Positions 1-5,084 are shown, counted from the stretch's first letter. The stretch is 5,312 nt of DNA from UBA6164 sp963979005 (GCA_963979005.1 CAXBVF010000071.1:1-5312), one strand, 5' to 3'. Translations and numbers: made by a program. The notes: generated by a model not told the origin, from the letters alone.

Positions 1-76
1 ATATAAAATATCTATTGAAGATATAGAAGTAAAAGAAGAAGAATGAGGAGGTGAGTGAAGTAGTGAAGAAAAATAA
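1..76 (+). CDS. C-terminal end of an unidentified protein, possibly single-stranded DNA-binding protein (partial)
   Basis: Reading from base 2 with TGA as Gly gives 24 codons ending YKISIEDIEVKEEE, then a Gly/Ser/Glu-rich tail (GGGEGSSEEK), and TAA at 74-76. Two in-frame TGA codons (44-46, 56-58) fall in the Gly-rich tail. The 5' end lies outside the window. The segment YKISIEDIEV resembles the last strand of the OB fold of SSB proteins, and a flexible Gly/acidic tail follows as it often does in SSB. In many bacteria ssb sits in the rpsF-ssb-rpsR-rplI cluster, and rplI is the next gene here. The canonical SSB tip (DDDIPF-like) is absent, and an S6 or S18 tail or an unrelated protein is also possible. 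The reading frame is well supported; the identity is a weak guess. Confidence 0.45.
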
Positions 77-171
77 CCTCACCCCAACCCTCTCCTTTGG
101 AGGAGAGGGAGTAAAGATAAAAACTGTAGCCTCTTTCTCCCACAAGGGAGAGAGAATTCAAGAGTGAGGTT
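75..171. repeat. Palindromic intergenic repeat (MITE-like)
   Basis: Outer inverted arms AACCTCAC (75-82) and GTGAGGTT (164-171) enclose two hairpins. One is CCCTCTCC/GGAGAGGG (88-95/102-109, loop TTTGGA). The other is CTTTCTCCC/GGGAGAGAG (133-141/146-154, one mismatch). Its G+C-rich text stands out from the A+T-rich surroundings. The left arm overlaps the TAA of the preceding gene. The right half (about 127-171, GCCTCTTTC...GAATTCAAGA) is related to the sequence at 5085-5137, so this is a dispersed family. It may act as a processing or termination structure between the upstream gene and rplI, but there is no clear U-tract at the first hairpin. Confidence 0.7.
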
Positions 172-192
172 TTATTTTATAACAAAATAATC

Positions 193-642
193 ATGAAAGT
201 ATTATTCCTAAAACATGTAATTAATGTTTGAAAAGAGGGCGATATAAAAGAAGTGAAACCAGGTTATGCCGCTAATATGTTATTTCCTAAAGGATTAGCA
301 GTAGAATTAACTCCAGCAGCTGAAAAAAAACATAAAGATAAGCTAAAAAGAGAAGAAACACATAAAAGAGGGTTAATAGAGAATAGACATAATCTTTCAG
401 AAATTTTAAATTGAGTAAAATTAGAATTTACACTTAAAACCTGAGCTAATCACAAGGTATATTGATGAATTTGAGAAAAAGATATTATAGTTGAAATAAA
501 AAAGAAGCATAGAATAGAGCTTTCAAAAAAACATATAGAAATGCCAGATGGACATATTAAAAAATTATGAGAATCACAAGTATTTATAAAACTTGGAAAA
601 GATGCTATGGCTAAAGTATTTATAATTATAAATGAAGAATAA
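193..642 (+). CDS. rplI: 50S ribosomal protein bL9
   Basis: This 149-residue protein binds 23S rRNA near the base of the L1 stalk in the large ribosomal subunit and helps maintain the reading frame. It matches bL9 over its whole length. The N-domain begins MKVLFLKHVINVGKEGD and continues EVKPGYAANMLFPKGLAVELT (the family's GYARNFLIPKG region). A Lys/Glu-rich connecting helix spans about residues 48-72. The C-domain contains GEKDI, KKHIEMP and IKKLGESQVFIKL. Seven glycines are TGA (residues 13, 74, 84, 91, 92, 94, 126). Gly13 and the Gly of LGE are family-conserved, which supports table 25. The start fits the bL9 N-terminus exactly and has no Shine-Dalgarno. ruvX follows after one base, so the two genes are probably co-transcribed. 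bL9 has been reported missing from some CPR lineages; here it is intact. Confidence 0.96.
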
Positions 643-643
643 T

Positions 644-1033
644 ATGTATCTTTGAATTGATCTTTGAGATAAGAGATGTTGAATTGCAGTTGAAATAAAT
701 GGTATAGTTTTTCCTAAATGAATTATTTTAAGACCAAAGTTAATAAACGAACTAAAAAAGATGATTTCTGAATATAATATATCAGTTTTAGTAGTTTGAT
801 TACCATATGATCTTTATAATAAAAATTTAAAACAATTAGATAAAACAAATGTATTTATAGAAAAATTAAAAAATATTTTTCCGAAATTAACTATAGAATC
901 AATTGATGAAAGGTTTACTAGTTTTGAGGCTGGAAATATTCTTGATATGGTTTGAGTAAAAAATCAAAAATGAAAAAAAGATGATATTTCAGCTGCTCTG
1001 ATTTTGGAGAGTTATCTTAAGCAAAAAAAGTAA
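644..1033 (+). CDS. ruvX: RuvX/YqgF family putative Holliday junction resolvase (pre-16S rRNA nuclease)
   Basis: This 129-residue protein has an RNase H-like fold. The family is linked to processing of the 16S rRNA 5' end and, by older annotation, to Holliday-junction resolution. All signature motifs are present. The N-terminal strand YLGIDLGDKRCGIAV carries the first catalytic Asp (residue 6). LVVGLPYD is the GLP loop (51-54 region). IDERFTS carries the Glu of the DER(F/L)T(S/T) motif, and KKDDISAALILESYL holds the C-terminal Asp and helix. TGA encodes Gly at residues 4, 8, 13, 26, 52, 104 and 110; residues 8, 13 and 52 are conserved glycines of the family. The length is typical. The gene begins 1 nt after the rplI stop with no visible ribosome-binding site, so translation probably depends on coupling to rplI. 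No terminator follows, but a new promoter appears before the next gene. Confidence 0.95.
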
Positions 1034-1051
1034 TTTTTGTAGATTATTTAT

Positions 1052-1091
1052 TTGACTTTGGAGGGTGTTTATGACATAATACCAAGGTATT
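1052..1091 (+). promoter_or_regulatory. Sigma70-like promoter of the surface-protein gene, with a palindrome at the start site
   Basis: TTGACT (1052-1057) and CATAAT (1075-1080) are separated by the optimal 17 bp, each one mismatch from consensus. Transcription would begin near 1087, giving a leader of about 27 nt before the ATG at 1114. The perfect palindrome AATACCAAGGTATT (1078-1091) covers the -10 edge and the start site, where a repressor could bind; that role is inference. The promoter makes the surface protein a separate unit from rplI-ruvX. Confidence 0.6.
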
Positions 1092-1113
1092 AATTTATTT
1101 ACAATTATCACAT

Positions 1114-1956
1114 ATGAAAAACATAAAAATATTACTATTATTAATTAGTTTTGCTATATTCTCTTGAAATGTTTCAGCTGCTACAATTGATAAAATTGAA
1201 GCAACATCTAATAATAATATAGAGGTAACAGCTAGTCAAGATGTTGTATTTTCTGATATTAATGTAAAAGGTGAAATTAAATTATTAAAAGATATCCCTG
1301 TATCTTTCAGTGCTCCAGATTCTGAGAATTTCAAAAAAATAGTTTTAAATCTATCAACTGATTTAACATCAAATACATCATATAGTTTAATCACAATCTT
1401 AGGTGCTGATTGAAATATAGATTTTAGTATTTGAGAATTTCTTAACTGAGAAATGCTTAATCCAAATTTACTTGAATGAGAAGATGGAATTGAAAAAGTT
1501 TCTGTTATTGATTCTAGAACTTTAGAAGTTTACTTTACTACAGATTTAATAGAAGATACTTTTGAATTTAAAATTTTAAGTGAAATAGAAACAAGTAGTT
1601 TAACTTCAGTTTGAGATAATATGCTTGATATAGAAATATCTAGAAATCTAGAAAAATCTACAGCTTATATTCTTATGATTTTAAGTTTAGAAGATGCAGT
1701 TGGTGAACAATTAGTTTTAGATGAAGATTTATATGATTTTGTTACATCTGCTGATTTAGAACAAGAAGTTGCAGAAGAAGAAGTTGTAATTGCTACTGAG
1801 GAAGAAGAACCAGAAGAAGTAATTGAATGAAATATTGAAGAGATAGCTTTAGAATCAGCTGAAACACCAGAAACTTGAACTACTACATGAATTTTGATAA
1901 TTATAGCAGTAATTGCTAACCTAGCATTCTTTTTAAGAAAAAAGTTTATTAAATAA
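1114..1956 (+). CDS. Secreted surface protein: signal peptide, two Ig-like modules, C-terminal TPETG-membrane-basic tail
   Basis: This 280-residue protein is not recognised by name. A signal peptide covers residues 1-22 (MKNIK, a Leu-rich core, likely cut after NVSA). Two similar modules follow, about 25-105 and 126-210. Each begins ID/IEKhxx and a strand, continues with F/Y-x-pattern beta strands and ends in a Ser/Thr-Y-x-L-x-I strand plus a Gly turn. This resembles the SbsA/Ig-like modules of S-layer and adhesion proteins. A strongly acidic stalk follows (about 214-250, Glu-rich). Then come TPETG (251-255), a hydrophobic stretch (260-274) and RKKFIK at the end, the layout of a sortase sorting signal or a simple C-terminal membrane anchor. 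Nine glycines are TGA, including Gly18 of the signal peptide and Gly255 of TPETG. It is probably displayed outside the cell, anchored in the membrane, and may serve in attachment. Ligand unknown. Confidence 0.85.
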
Positions 1957-1970
1957 AAAGAATTAAATAG

Positions 1971-2003
1971 AAAACTACTCTTAGATTAAAGAGTAGTTTT
2001 TTT
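1971..2003 (+). terminator. Intrinsic terminator of the surface-protein gene
   Basis: The perfect 12-bp stem AAAACTACTCTT (1971-1982)/AAGAGTAGTTTT (1989-2000) with the 6-nt loop AGATTA runs into seven T (1997-2003). It starts 14 nt after the stop codon of the surface-protein gene. Confidence 0.93.
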
Positions 2004-2014
2004 GTGTTTTAATT

Positions 2015-2147
2015 TTTTTAATCCCTCCCCTCGTTTCTCGGTACTTCCTTTGGCCCTAAAGGATACACCTTCGGATAAAAAGGAAGATATTACTCCCTTT
2101 TTTAAAGGGAGTACCCGCAGGGGGAGGGATTAAAAATAATAGTACAC
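2015..2147. mobile_element. MITE-like, gene-less copy of the DUF559 element (inverted orientation)
   Basis: Perfect 16-bp terminal arms, TTTTTAATCCCTCCCC (2015-2030) and GGGGAGGGATTAAAAA (2121-2136), enclose two nested hairpins: CTTCCTTT/AAAGGAAG (2044-2051/2079-2086) and TACTCCCTTT/AAAGGGAGTA (2091-2100/2104-2113). The left end carries the TCGTTTCTCGGTAC version and the right end the GTACCCGCAG version. These are the two unlike ends of the element at 3341-3857, but swapped, so this copy lies in the opposite orientation and lacks the gene. AATAATAGTACAC (2135-2147) also recurs at 3846-3858. It sits a few bases beyond the terminator of the preceding gene. Such a copy could be moved in trans by the full element. 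Confidence 0.78.
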
Positions 2148-2171
2148 TTTTTTGCTAATTACGAAAAAACA

Positions 2172-2202
2172 TGTTAAAATATATATAATATATAAATTAA
2201 CA
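2172..2202 (+). promoter_or_regulatory. Probable pilT promoter within an A+T palindrome
   Basis: TATAAT at 2184-2189 is a consensus -10 box, 22 nt before the pilT ATG, predicting a leader of about 15 nt. It lies inside an imperfect palindrome bounded by TGTTAA (2172-2177) and TTAACA (2197-2202). The only -35 candidate, TTACGA (2159-2164), is poor and 19 bp away. This is the only non-repeat sequence between the MITE and pilT. Confidence 0.45.
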
Positions 2203-2210
2203 TATTTTTA

Positions 2211-3296
2211 ATGAGCAACGTAGTTAAGGAAGAACATTTAATAAAGGATCAATTACTTCAAGTTATGATCGATAATGAATGAAGTGATATGTATATAACT
2301 GTTTGAACATATCCAGCTATTAAAATTGGTTGAGAAATAGTAAAAATAGATGATGGTTTAGAAAAATTTACAGCAGCAGACACACAAGAATTTGCAGAAT
2401 CATTAGCTACAGAGAGACAACTTAAAACTTTGGAAGAAGCAAAAAATCTAGATTTTTCTTTTTCTCATGATGAGAGAAGATTTAGATGTAATATATCATA
2501 TCAAATGGGGCATTATATGGTAGTTTTAAGATTATTAACTGCTAATATACCTGATATTGAAGAATTATGACTAACAGATACTTATAAAGATGTTACGAAA
2601 TTATGACAATGATTAATACTAGTTACTTGACCCACAGGTTCAGGTAAAACTACTACTCTAGCTGCGATGATTGATTTTATAAATGAAAACTATAACAGAC
2701 ATATAATTACAATCGAAGATCCTATAGAATATGTTCATAAACATAAAAAATCAATTATGGAACATAAAGAAATAGGGAAAGATATATATGATTATGAAAC
2801 ATGATTAATAGGTGCGATGAGACAAAATCCACAAGTAATATTATTTGGGGAAATGAGAAACAAGGCAGAAATGGAAATGGCACTTAGATTATCAGAAACT
2901 GGGCATTTAGTTTTTTCTACATTGCATACCAGAAGTGCTTATCAAACTATTACTAGAATATTAGATAGTTTTAACTGAGAAGATAAAAATCAAATCAGAA
3001 TGCAATTAGCAGATTCTCTTGTAGCAGTATTCTCTCAAAGATTATTAAAAACTAATGATGGTACATGAGTAAAACTTGCAAAAGAAATACTTGTAAAAAA
3101 TGCAGCAATTGCTAATCTAATCAGAGAAAATGATCTACACCAAATACCTTCTGTAATCCAAATGGGTTCAAGAGAATGAATGATGTTACTAGAAACTGAT
3201 ATAATCAAACTAATAAATGTATGAGCTATCTCAGTAGAAGAATGACTTAAATTTTCAAATAATCCAAAATTGATTAAAGAAAATGTTGAGGTTTAG
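2211..3296 (+). CDS. pilT: Type IV pilus retraction ATPase PilT
   Basis: This 361-residue hexameric cytoplasmic ATPase disassembles type IV pili and so powers retraction, twitching and DNA uptake. The N-terminal PAS-like domain has GSDMYITVGTYPAIKIGGEI (the family's SDLHLxxGxPP region). The Walker A motif GPTGSGKTTT is at 140-149 and the Asp box is TIEDPIEYVH. The atypical Walker B segment NPQVILFGEMRN keeps the catalytic Glu214, and the His box TGHLVFSTLHT keeps His232 and His239. The C-domain has AIANLIRE, matching the PilT-specific AIRNLIRE motif, then HQIPSVIQMGSREGM. Length and motifs fit PilT rather than PilB (no N-terminal extension or Zn cysteines). Thirteen of 24 glycines are TGA, including Gly140, the first Walker A residue. 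The gene stands alone between two terminators; no pilin or pilB is visible. It ends on TAG. Confidence 0.95.
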
Positions 3297-3305
3297 GTAG
3301 ATAAT

Positions 3306-3337
3306 AAAAAAAGAACTCTTATGAGAGTTCTTTTTTT
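3306..3337. terminator. Bidirectional terminator after pilT
   Basis: The perfect 14-bp stem, seven A plus GAACTCT (3306-3319)/AGAGTTC plus seven T (3324-3337), has the loop TATG. Because an A-tract precedes and a T-tract follows, it should stop pilT transcription and also transcripts arriving on the minus strand from the DUF559 gene. Confidence 0.93.
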
Positions 3338-3340
3338 ATT

Positions 3341-3396
3341 TGTACTTAAACTTTAATCCCTCCCCCTGCGGGTACTCCCTTTGGAAAAGGGAGATT
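3341..3396 (+). repeat. Left terminal inverted repeat of the DUF559 element
   Basis: The order is TGTACT, a 7-nt A/T spacer, TAATCCCTCCCC, CTGCGGGTA, then the hairpin CTCCCTTT-GGA-AAAGGGAG and ATT. The DUF559 stop codon (3397-3399) abuts its inner edge. The same CTGCGGG-type end occurs as reverse complement at 2091-2133. Confidence 0.8.
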
Positions 3397-3768
3397 TTAT
3401 ATATTATGTTTTATTTTTAATAGGGCATTTTTAATATTATTATTTATTTCATTATTTGTAATTCTAATAACTTTATATCATAAATTGTTTAATATTTTTT
3501 CTTTTTCTATATCTAGATTTAATACTTCTTTTAAGTAATGAATACTTCCATCTATTTCAATTATTAATTTTTTTTCATAACAATAAAAATCTGGAATTAA
3601 AAATCTATCTAATCAATTATTTTCACTAAAAACATAAATAGGTTTTTGTCTTAAAAATTTTACTCATAATTTTCAAGATTTTATATATTGCCATAATATA
3701 ACTTCAGATTTAGTCATACTATTTCTTAAGTTTTTCGATGCTTCTTTTATAACATCAGGTATTTTCAT
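3397..3768 (-). CDS. DUF559 domain (Vsr-like, PD-(D/E)XK-type) endonuclease encoded inside the inverted-repeat element
   Basis: This 123-residue protein matches the DUF559 family of small nucleases related to the very-short-patch-repair endonuclease. Motifs in order are LRNSMTKSEVILWQYIKSGKL (the family's LRxxMTxxExxLWxxLR), VKFLRQKPI, LDRFLIPDFYCYEKKLIIEIDGSIH, LNNLGYKVIRI and TNNEI. Asp60, Glu71 and Asp73 are placed like the catalytic acids of the fold, and Trp26 is TGG, so TGG and TGA differ in meaning. Glycines 32, 35, 52 and 97 are TGA. The start is fixed by an in-frame TAA shortly upstream; there is no Shine-Dalgarno. It has no operon partner and is enclosed by inverted repeats, so it is probably element cargo or the element's own nuclease. 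Full length, no disabling change seen. Confidence 0.9.
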
Positions 3769-3795
3769 ATTTATAATATATTTACTTCAATTAAA

Positions 3796-3857
3796 TTAAT
3801 CTCCCTTTTCCAAAGGGAGTACCGAGGAACGAGGGGAGGGATTAGAATAATAGTACA
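3796..3857 (-). repeat. Right terminal inverted repeat of the DUF559 element
   Basis: Read on the minus strand it gives TGTACT, ATTATTC, TAATCCCTCCCC, TCGTTCCTCGGTA and CTCCCTTT-GGA-AAAGGGAG, a near-copy of the left arm. It lies 27 bp upstream of the DUF559 start, so that gene's promoter must overlap it or lie in the intervening A+T stretch. Confidence 0.8.
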
Positions 3858-3893
3858 CCTGTAAAATAGAGTAGATATTATTAAAACTGAATT

Positions 3894-3969
3894 CATCATA
3901 CCCAACCAACATTAACCCCACATTAATTTCACACCACAAAAAAAAGAACCTTTCTTACGAAAGAGTTCT
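3894..3969 (-). repeat. 3' flank repeat of the toxin-antitoxin modules, copy 1
   Basis: From CATCATACCCAACCAAC through CCCCACATTAATTTCAC to the terminator hairpin, this 76-bp stretch recurs at 5205-5279 with only four differences (three substitutions and one A indel). It is much more conserved than an intergenic spacer should be and includes about 44 bp beyond the hairpin. Copy 1 begins inside the hicA stop codon. Confidence 0.85.
3938..3969 (-). terminator. Terminator of hicBA
   Basis: On the minus strand, AGAAC-(T)-CTTTC / GAAAG-GTTCT pairs over 10 bp with one bulged base (3964) and loop TTAC, and is followed by eight U (A-tract 3938-3945). It overlaps the last two bases of the hicA TAG codon. 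Confidence 0.9.
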
Positions 3970-4234
3970 ATTTCCTTACTTTATTAAAGTATTCTATAAA
4001 ATTTATTTCAATTTCTTTTTTTTCTGTACTTGTATGTATTGATATAATTTTAAATATATTATTGATTGTTCATCTTGAAATTTCTTTATGTTTTGGGATA
4101 ATTAAAGATTTATTTCATAACTTATATTTTATATGTGAACCTTCTTGAGAGTATTTTTTATATCATAATGAACTTATAAAATTTTCTAAAATTTTAAATT
4201 TAACTGTATTAAATATTCACATGTTTATTTTCAT
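3968..4234 (-). CDS. hicA: HicA family mRNA interferase toxin
   Basis: This 88-residue protein has the double-stranded-RNA-binding-like fold of HicA, which cleaves mRNA and stops growth when not bound by HicB. The core reads LENFISSLGYKKYSQEGSHIKYK, then SLIIPKHKEISRGTINNIFK, matching the family's GFxxxRxxGSHxxY...VPxHxxKExxxGTLxxIxK. His34 in GSH is the catalytic residue. Glycines 6, 24, 40 and 55 are TGA; Gly55 is the conserved Gly of the GT motif. A C-terminal extension of about 20 residues (EKKEIEINFIEYFNKVRK) is longer than usual. The reading frame there crosses an 8-T run (4016-4023), so a sequencing slip would alter only this tail. The gene overlaps hicB by 26 nt; Met5 (start at 4222) is an alternative start. 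Confidence 0.9.
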
Positions 4235-4412
4235 TAAATGAAATATTGAATTTATCTAATGAAAAAGATTTTTCTCTAGATAATCAAAATGCTTCTCAAA
4301 TATTTTTAACAACTTCATCTAAACTTTTTCATTGAGTAGCTATTCATTTTTCTAAAATAGAAGCATCATAGTATCTAGTTTCTTTATCAAAACTTATTTC
4401 TATATTTGTCAT
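4209..4412 (-). CDS. hicB: HicB family antitoxin
   Basis: This 67-residue protein shows the partial RNase H-like HicB domain that binds and masks HicA: IEISFDKETRYYDASILEKGIATQGKSLDEVVKNIGEAF fits the family pattern of beta strands, then G-(I/C)-x-T-x-G-x-(S/T)-L-(D/E)-E-x-x-x-N-I-x-E-A. Glycines 23, 28, 39 and 43 are TGA, the first three at conserved places. After residue 45 there is only a short tail (SFSLDKFNISFNENKHVNI), with no helix-turn-helix or ribbon-helix-helix domain visible, so DNA binding and autoregulation would have to come from elsewhere. It is the first gene of the operon, hicB-hicA order, and lies directly behind a promoter shared with the neighbouring toxin-antitoxin operon. 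Confidence 0.9.
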
Positions 4413-4429
4413 AACTATATATTACTAAA

Positions 4430-4459
4430 TATTATATACTCATTATATAAAAACTCAAA
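4430..4459 (-). promoter_or_regulatory. hicBA promoter containing the shared 20-bp core
   Basis: On the minus strand TTGAGT, 16 bp, TATAAT (4436-4431) predicts a start near 4424 and a leader of about 12 nt. The plus-strand core TATTATATACTCATTATATA (4430-4449) is identical to 5035-5054 in front of the RelE operon. Here the flanking palindrome is only partly kept. Confidence 0.6.
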
Positions 4460-4472
4460 AACAACACAAACT

Positions 4473-4507
4473 AATCTCCCTTTTCAAAAGGTACAAGATA
4501 GAGTTAT
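4473..4507. repeat. Remnant of palindromic repeat families
   Basis: AATCTCCCTTTTCAAAAGG resembles the inner arm of the DUF559 element (3798-3816), and the following ACAAGATAGAGTTATG resembles the CAAGATAGGGTTACT unit at 5121-5135. This looks like a decayed or hybrid copy between the two toxin-antitoxin modules. Confidence 0.45.
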
Positions 4508-4531
4508 GAATATTAATCAATCAACAGAAAC

Positions 4532-4559
4532 AAGTTTTCTTATGTAAAAAACTTTTTTT
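4532..4559. terminator. Weak hairpin after relE
   Basis: AAGTTTT (4532-4538) pairs with AAAACTT (4548-4554), and T runs to 4559 on the plus strand. On the minus strand, the relE direction, only a poor TTGTTTC follows, so it may terminate plus-strand readthrough better than relE. Unlike hicBA, this module lacks the conserved terminator cassette. Confidence 0.35.
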
Positions 4560-4823
4560 CTATAAATAAATAGAATCTCTATTATCTACTTCTAATAATT
4601 TTATAAAATCATTTACATAGCTAAATAATATTCTGTATTTTCATACTCTTAACCTATAAAATCACTTTTCCTTAGGTTGAAGTTTCTTTATATCTAGATT
4701 TAGTTCATATATACTGTCATTTGATTTATTTATTATATCTATTTTTTCTATTATTCTAATTTGAATACTTTTTTCTAATTTTAAAAGTGATTTTTTAAAA
4801 TTTTTTGTAAAAATTATTTTCAT
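4560..4823 (-). CDS. relE: RelE/ParE superfamily toxin
   Basis: This 87-residue protein has the small RelE fold. RelE members cleave mRNA in the ribosomal A site; ParE members act on gyrase. The N-terminus MKIIFTKNFKKSLLKLEKSIQIRIIEKI is the family's strand-helix-helix start. The core KGFYRLRVGKYRILFSYVNDFIKLLEVDNRDSIY matches YRxRxGxYRVxF...hhxVxxRxxxY. Arg57, Arg64, Arg82 and Tyr86 correspond to the basic and tyrosine residues used by ribosome-dependent RelE toxins, favouring mRNA cleavage over ParE action. Glycines 54 and 61 are TGA, and Gly61 is the invariant Gly of RVG-YR. The start overlaps the end of the antitoxin gene by 10 nt. The gene ends on TAG. Confidence 0.88.
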
Positions 4824-5023
4824 AATATTTCCGACTTTAAATCATTAAAAGAAGAAGTATCATTATTACTAATTTTTTCTAATTTTTGTACTTCATCTTT
4901 TTTTAAAGAATTCCAAAAAAATTCTTCCTCATTACTTTTCTCTTCGGAGAAAAGATAGGAAAAAATTATATTAATTTTTTCCTTAGTTTCTAATTTATTA
5001 ATTGTTTTTGTATTCATAATCAT
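4814..5023 (-). CDS. Putative antitoxin of the RelE module (addiction-module component type)
   Basis: This 69-residue protein is Glu/Lys-rich. The pattern LETKEKINIIFSYLF, an acidic linker, one Trp (FFWNSLKK) and a C-terminal SSFNDLKSEIL resemble the small unstable antitoxins of the putative addiction module component family (PF09720-like), which usually precede a RelE gene; this assignment is by pattern only. No DNA-binding domain is evident. Under the standard code it would stop at TGA 4822-4820, forming an ATGA junction with relE. Under the code used here that TGA is Gly, and the protein continues GK to TAA at 4816-4814. Either Met1 or Met3 may be the start. A palindromic promoter lies directly upstream, predicting a leader of only about 6 nt. 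Confidence 0.75.
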
Positions 5024-5032
5024 TTATTAATT

Positions 5033-5061
5033 AGTATTATATACTCATTATATATAATACT
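5033..5061 (-). promoter_or_regulatory. Promoter/operator palindrome of the RelE module
   Basis: The perfect 11-bp arms AGTATTATATA (5033-5043) and TATATAATACT (5051-5061) flank CTCATTA. On the minus strand this supplies TATAAT at 5041-5036, 12 nt from the antitoxin ATG. A palindrome over the -10 box is the usual site of autoregulation by a toxin-antitoxin complex. The 20-bp core 5035-5054 is identical to 4430-4449. Confidence 0.65.
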
Positions 5062-5084
5062 AAAAATATTACAATAAAAAAGTA

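Larger units (their letters stand above)
3341..3857. mobile_element. Compact element: long terminal inverted repeats around one DUF559 endonuclease gene
   Basis: The inner arms run from TTTAATCCCTCCCC to AAAGGGAGATT on the left (3353-3396) and, as reverse complement, from 3796 to 3845 on the right; they match almost fully apart from CTGCGG versus TCGTTCCTCG. Each arm itself contains a hairpin, CTCCCTTT/AAAGGGAG (3375-3393 and 3801-3819). Similarity extends outward to TGTACT (3341-3346) and AGTACA (3852-3857), which may be the true tips. The only gene inside is the minus-strand DUF559 protein, which fills the space between the arms. No transposase and no clear target duplication were seen. The element begins 4 nt after the T-tract of the pilT terminator. 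That the endonuclease drives mobility is inference. Confidence 0.72.

Noticed and set aside
44..58. GGAGGTGAG as a ribosome-binding site
   Set aside because: It lies in the coding tail of the upstream protein and no suitable start codon with an open frame follows.
1060..1079. GGAGGG followed by ATG ACA TAA, a possible two-codon leader ORF
   Set aside because: It overlaps the predicted promoter spacer and -10 box, so it would lie upstream of the transcription start.
1621..1830. A 69-codon plus-strand frame that looks like a separate small acidic protein under the standard code
   Set aside because: It is in frame with, and lies inside, the 280-residue surface protein; it is bounded only by TGA codons that are Gly here.
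193..3296. Reading rplI, ruvX and pilT as pseudogenes with many stops
   Set aside because: Every interruption is TGA, none is TAA or TAG, and the TGA positions match conserved glycines.
4016..4023. Run of eight T in hicA as a frameshift site
   Set aside because: The catalytic core is unaffected, and the frame continues to a TAG that meets the terminator, as expected for an intact gene.
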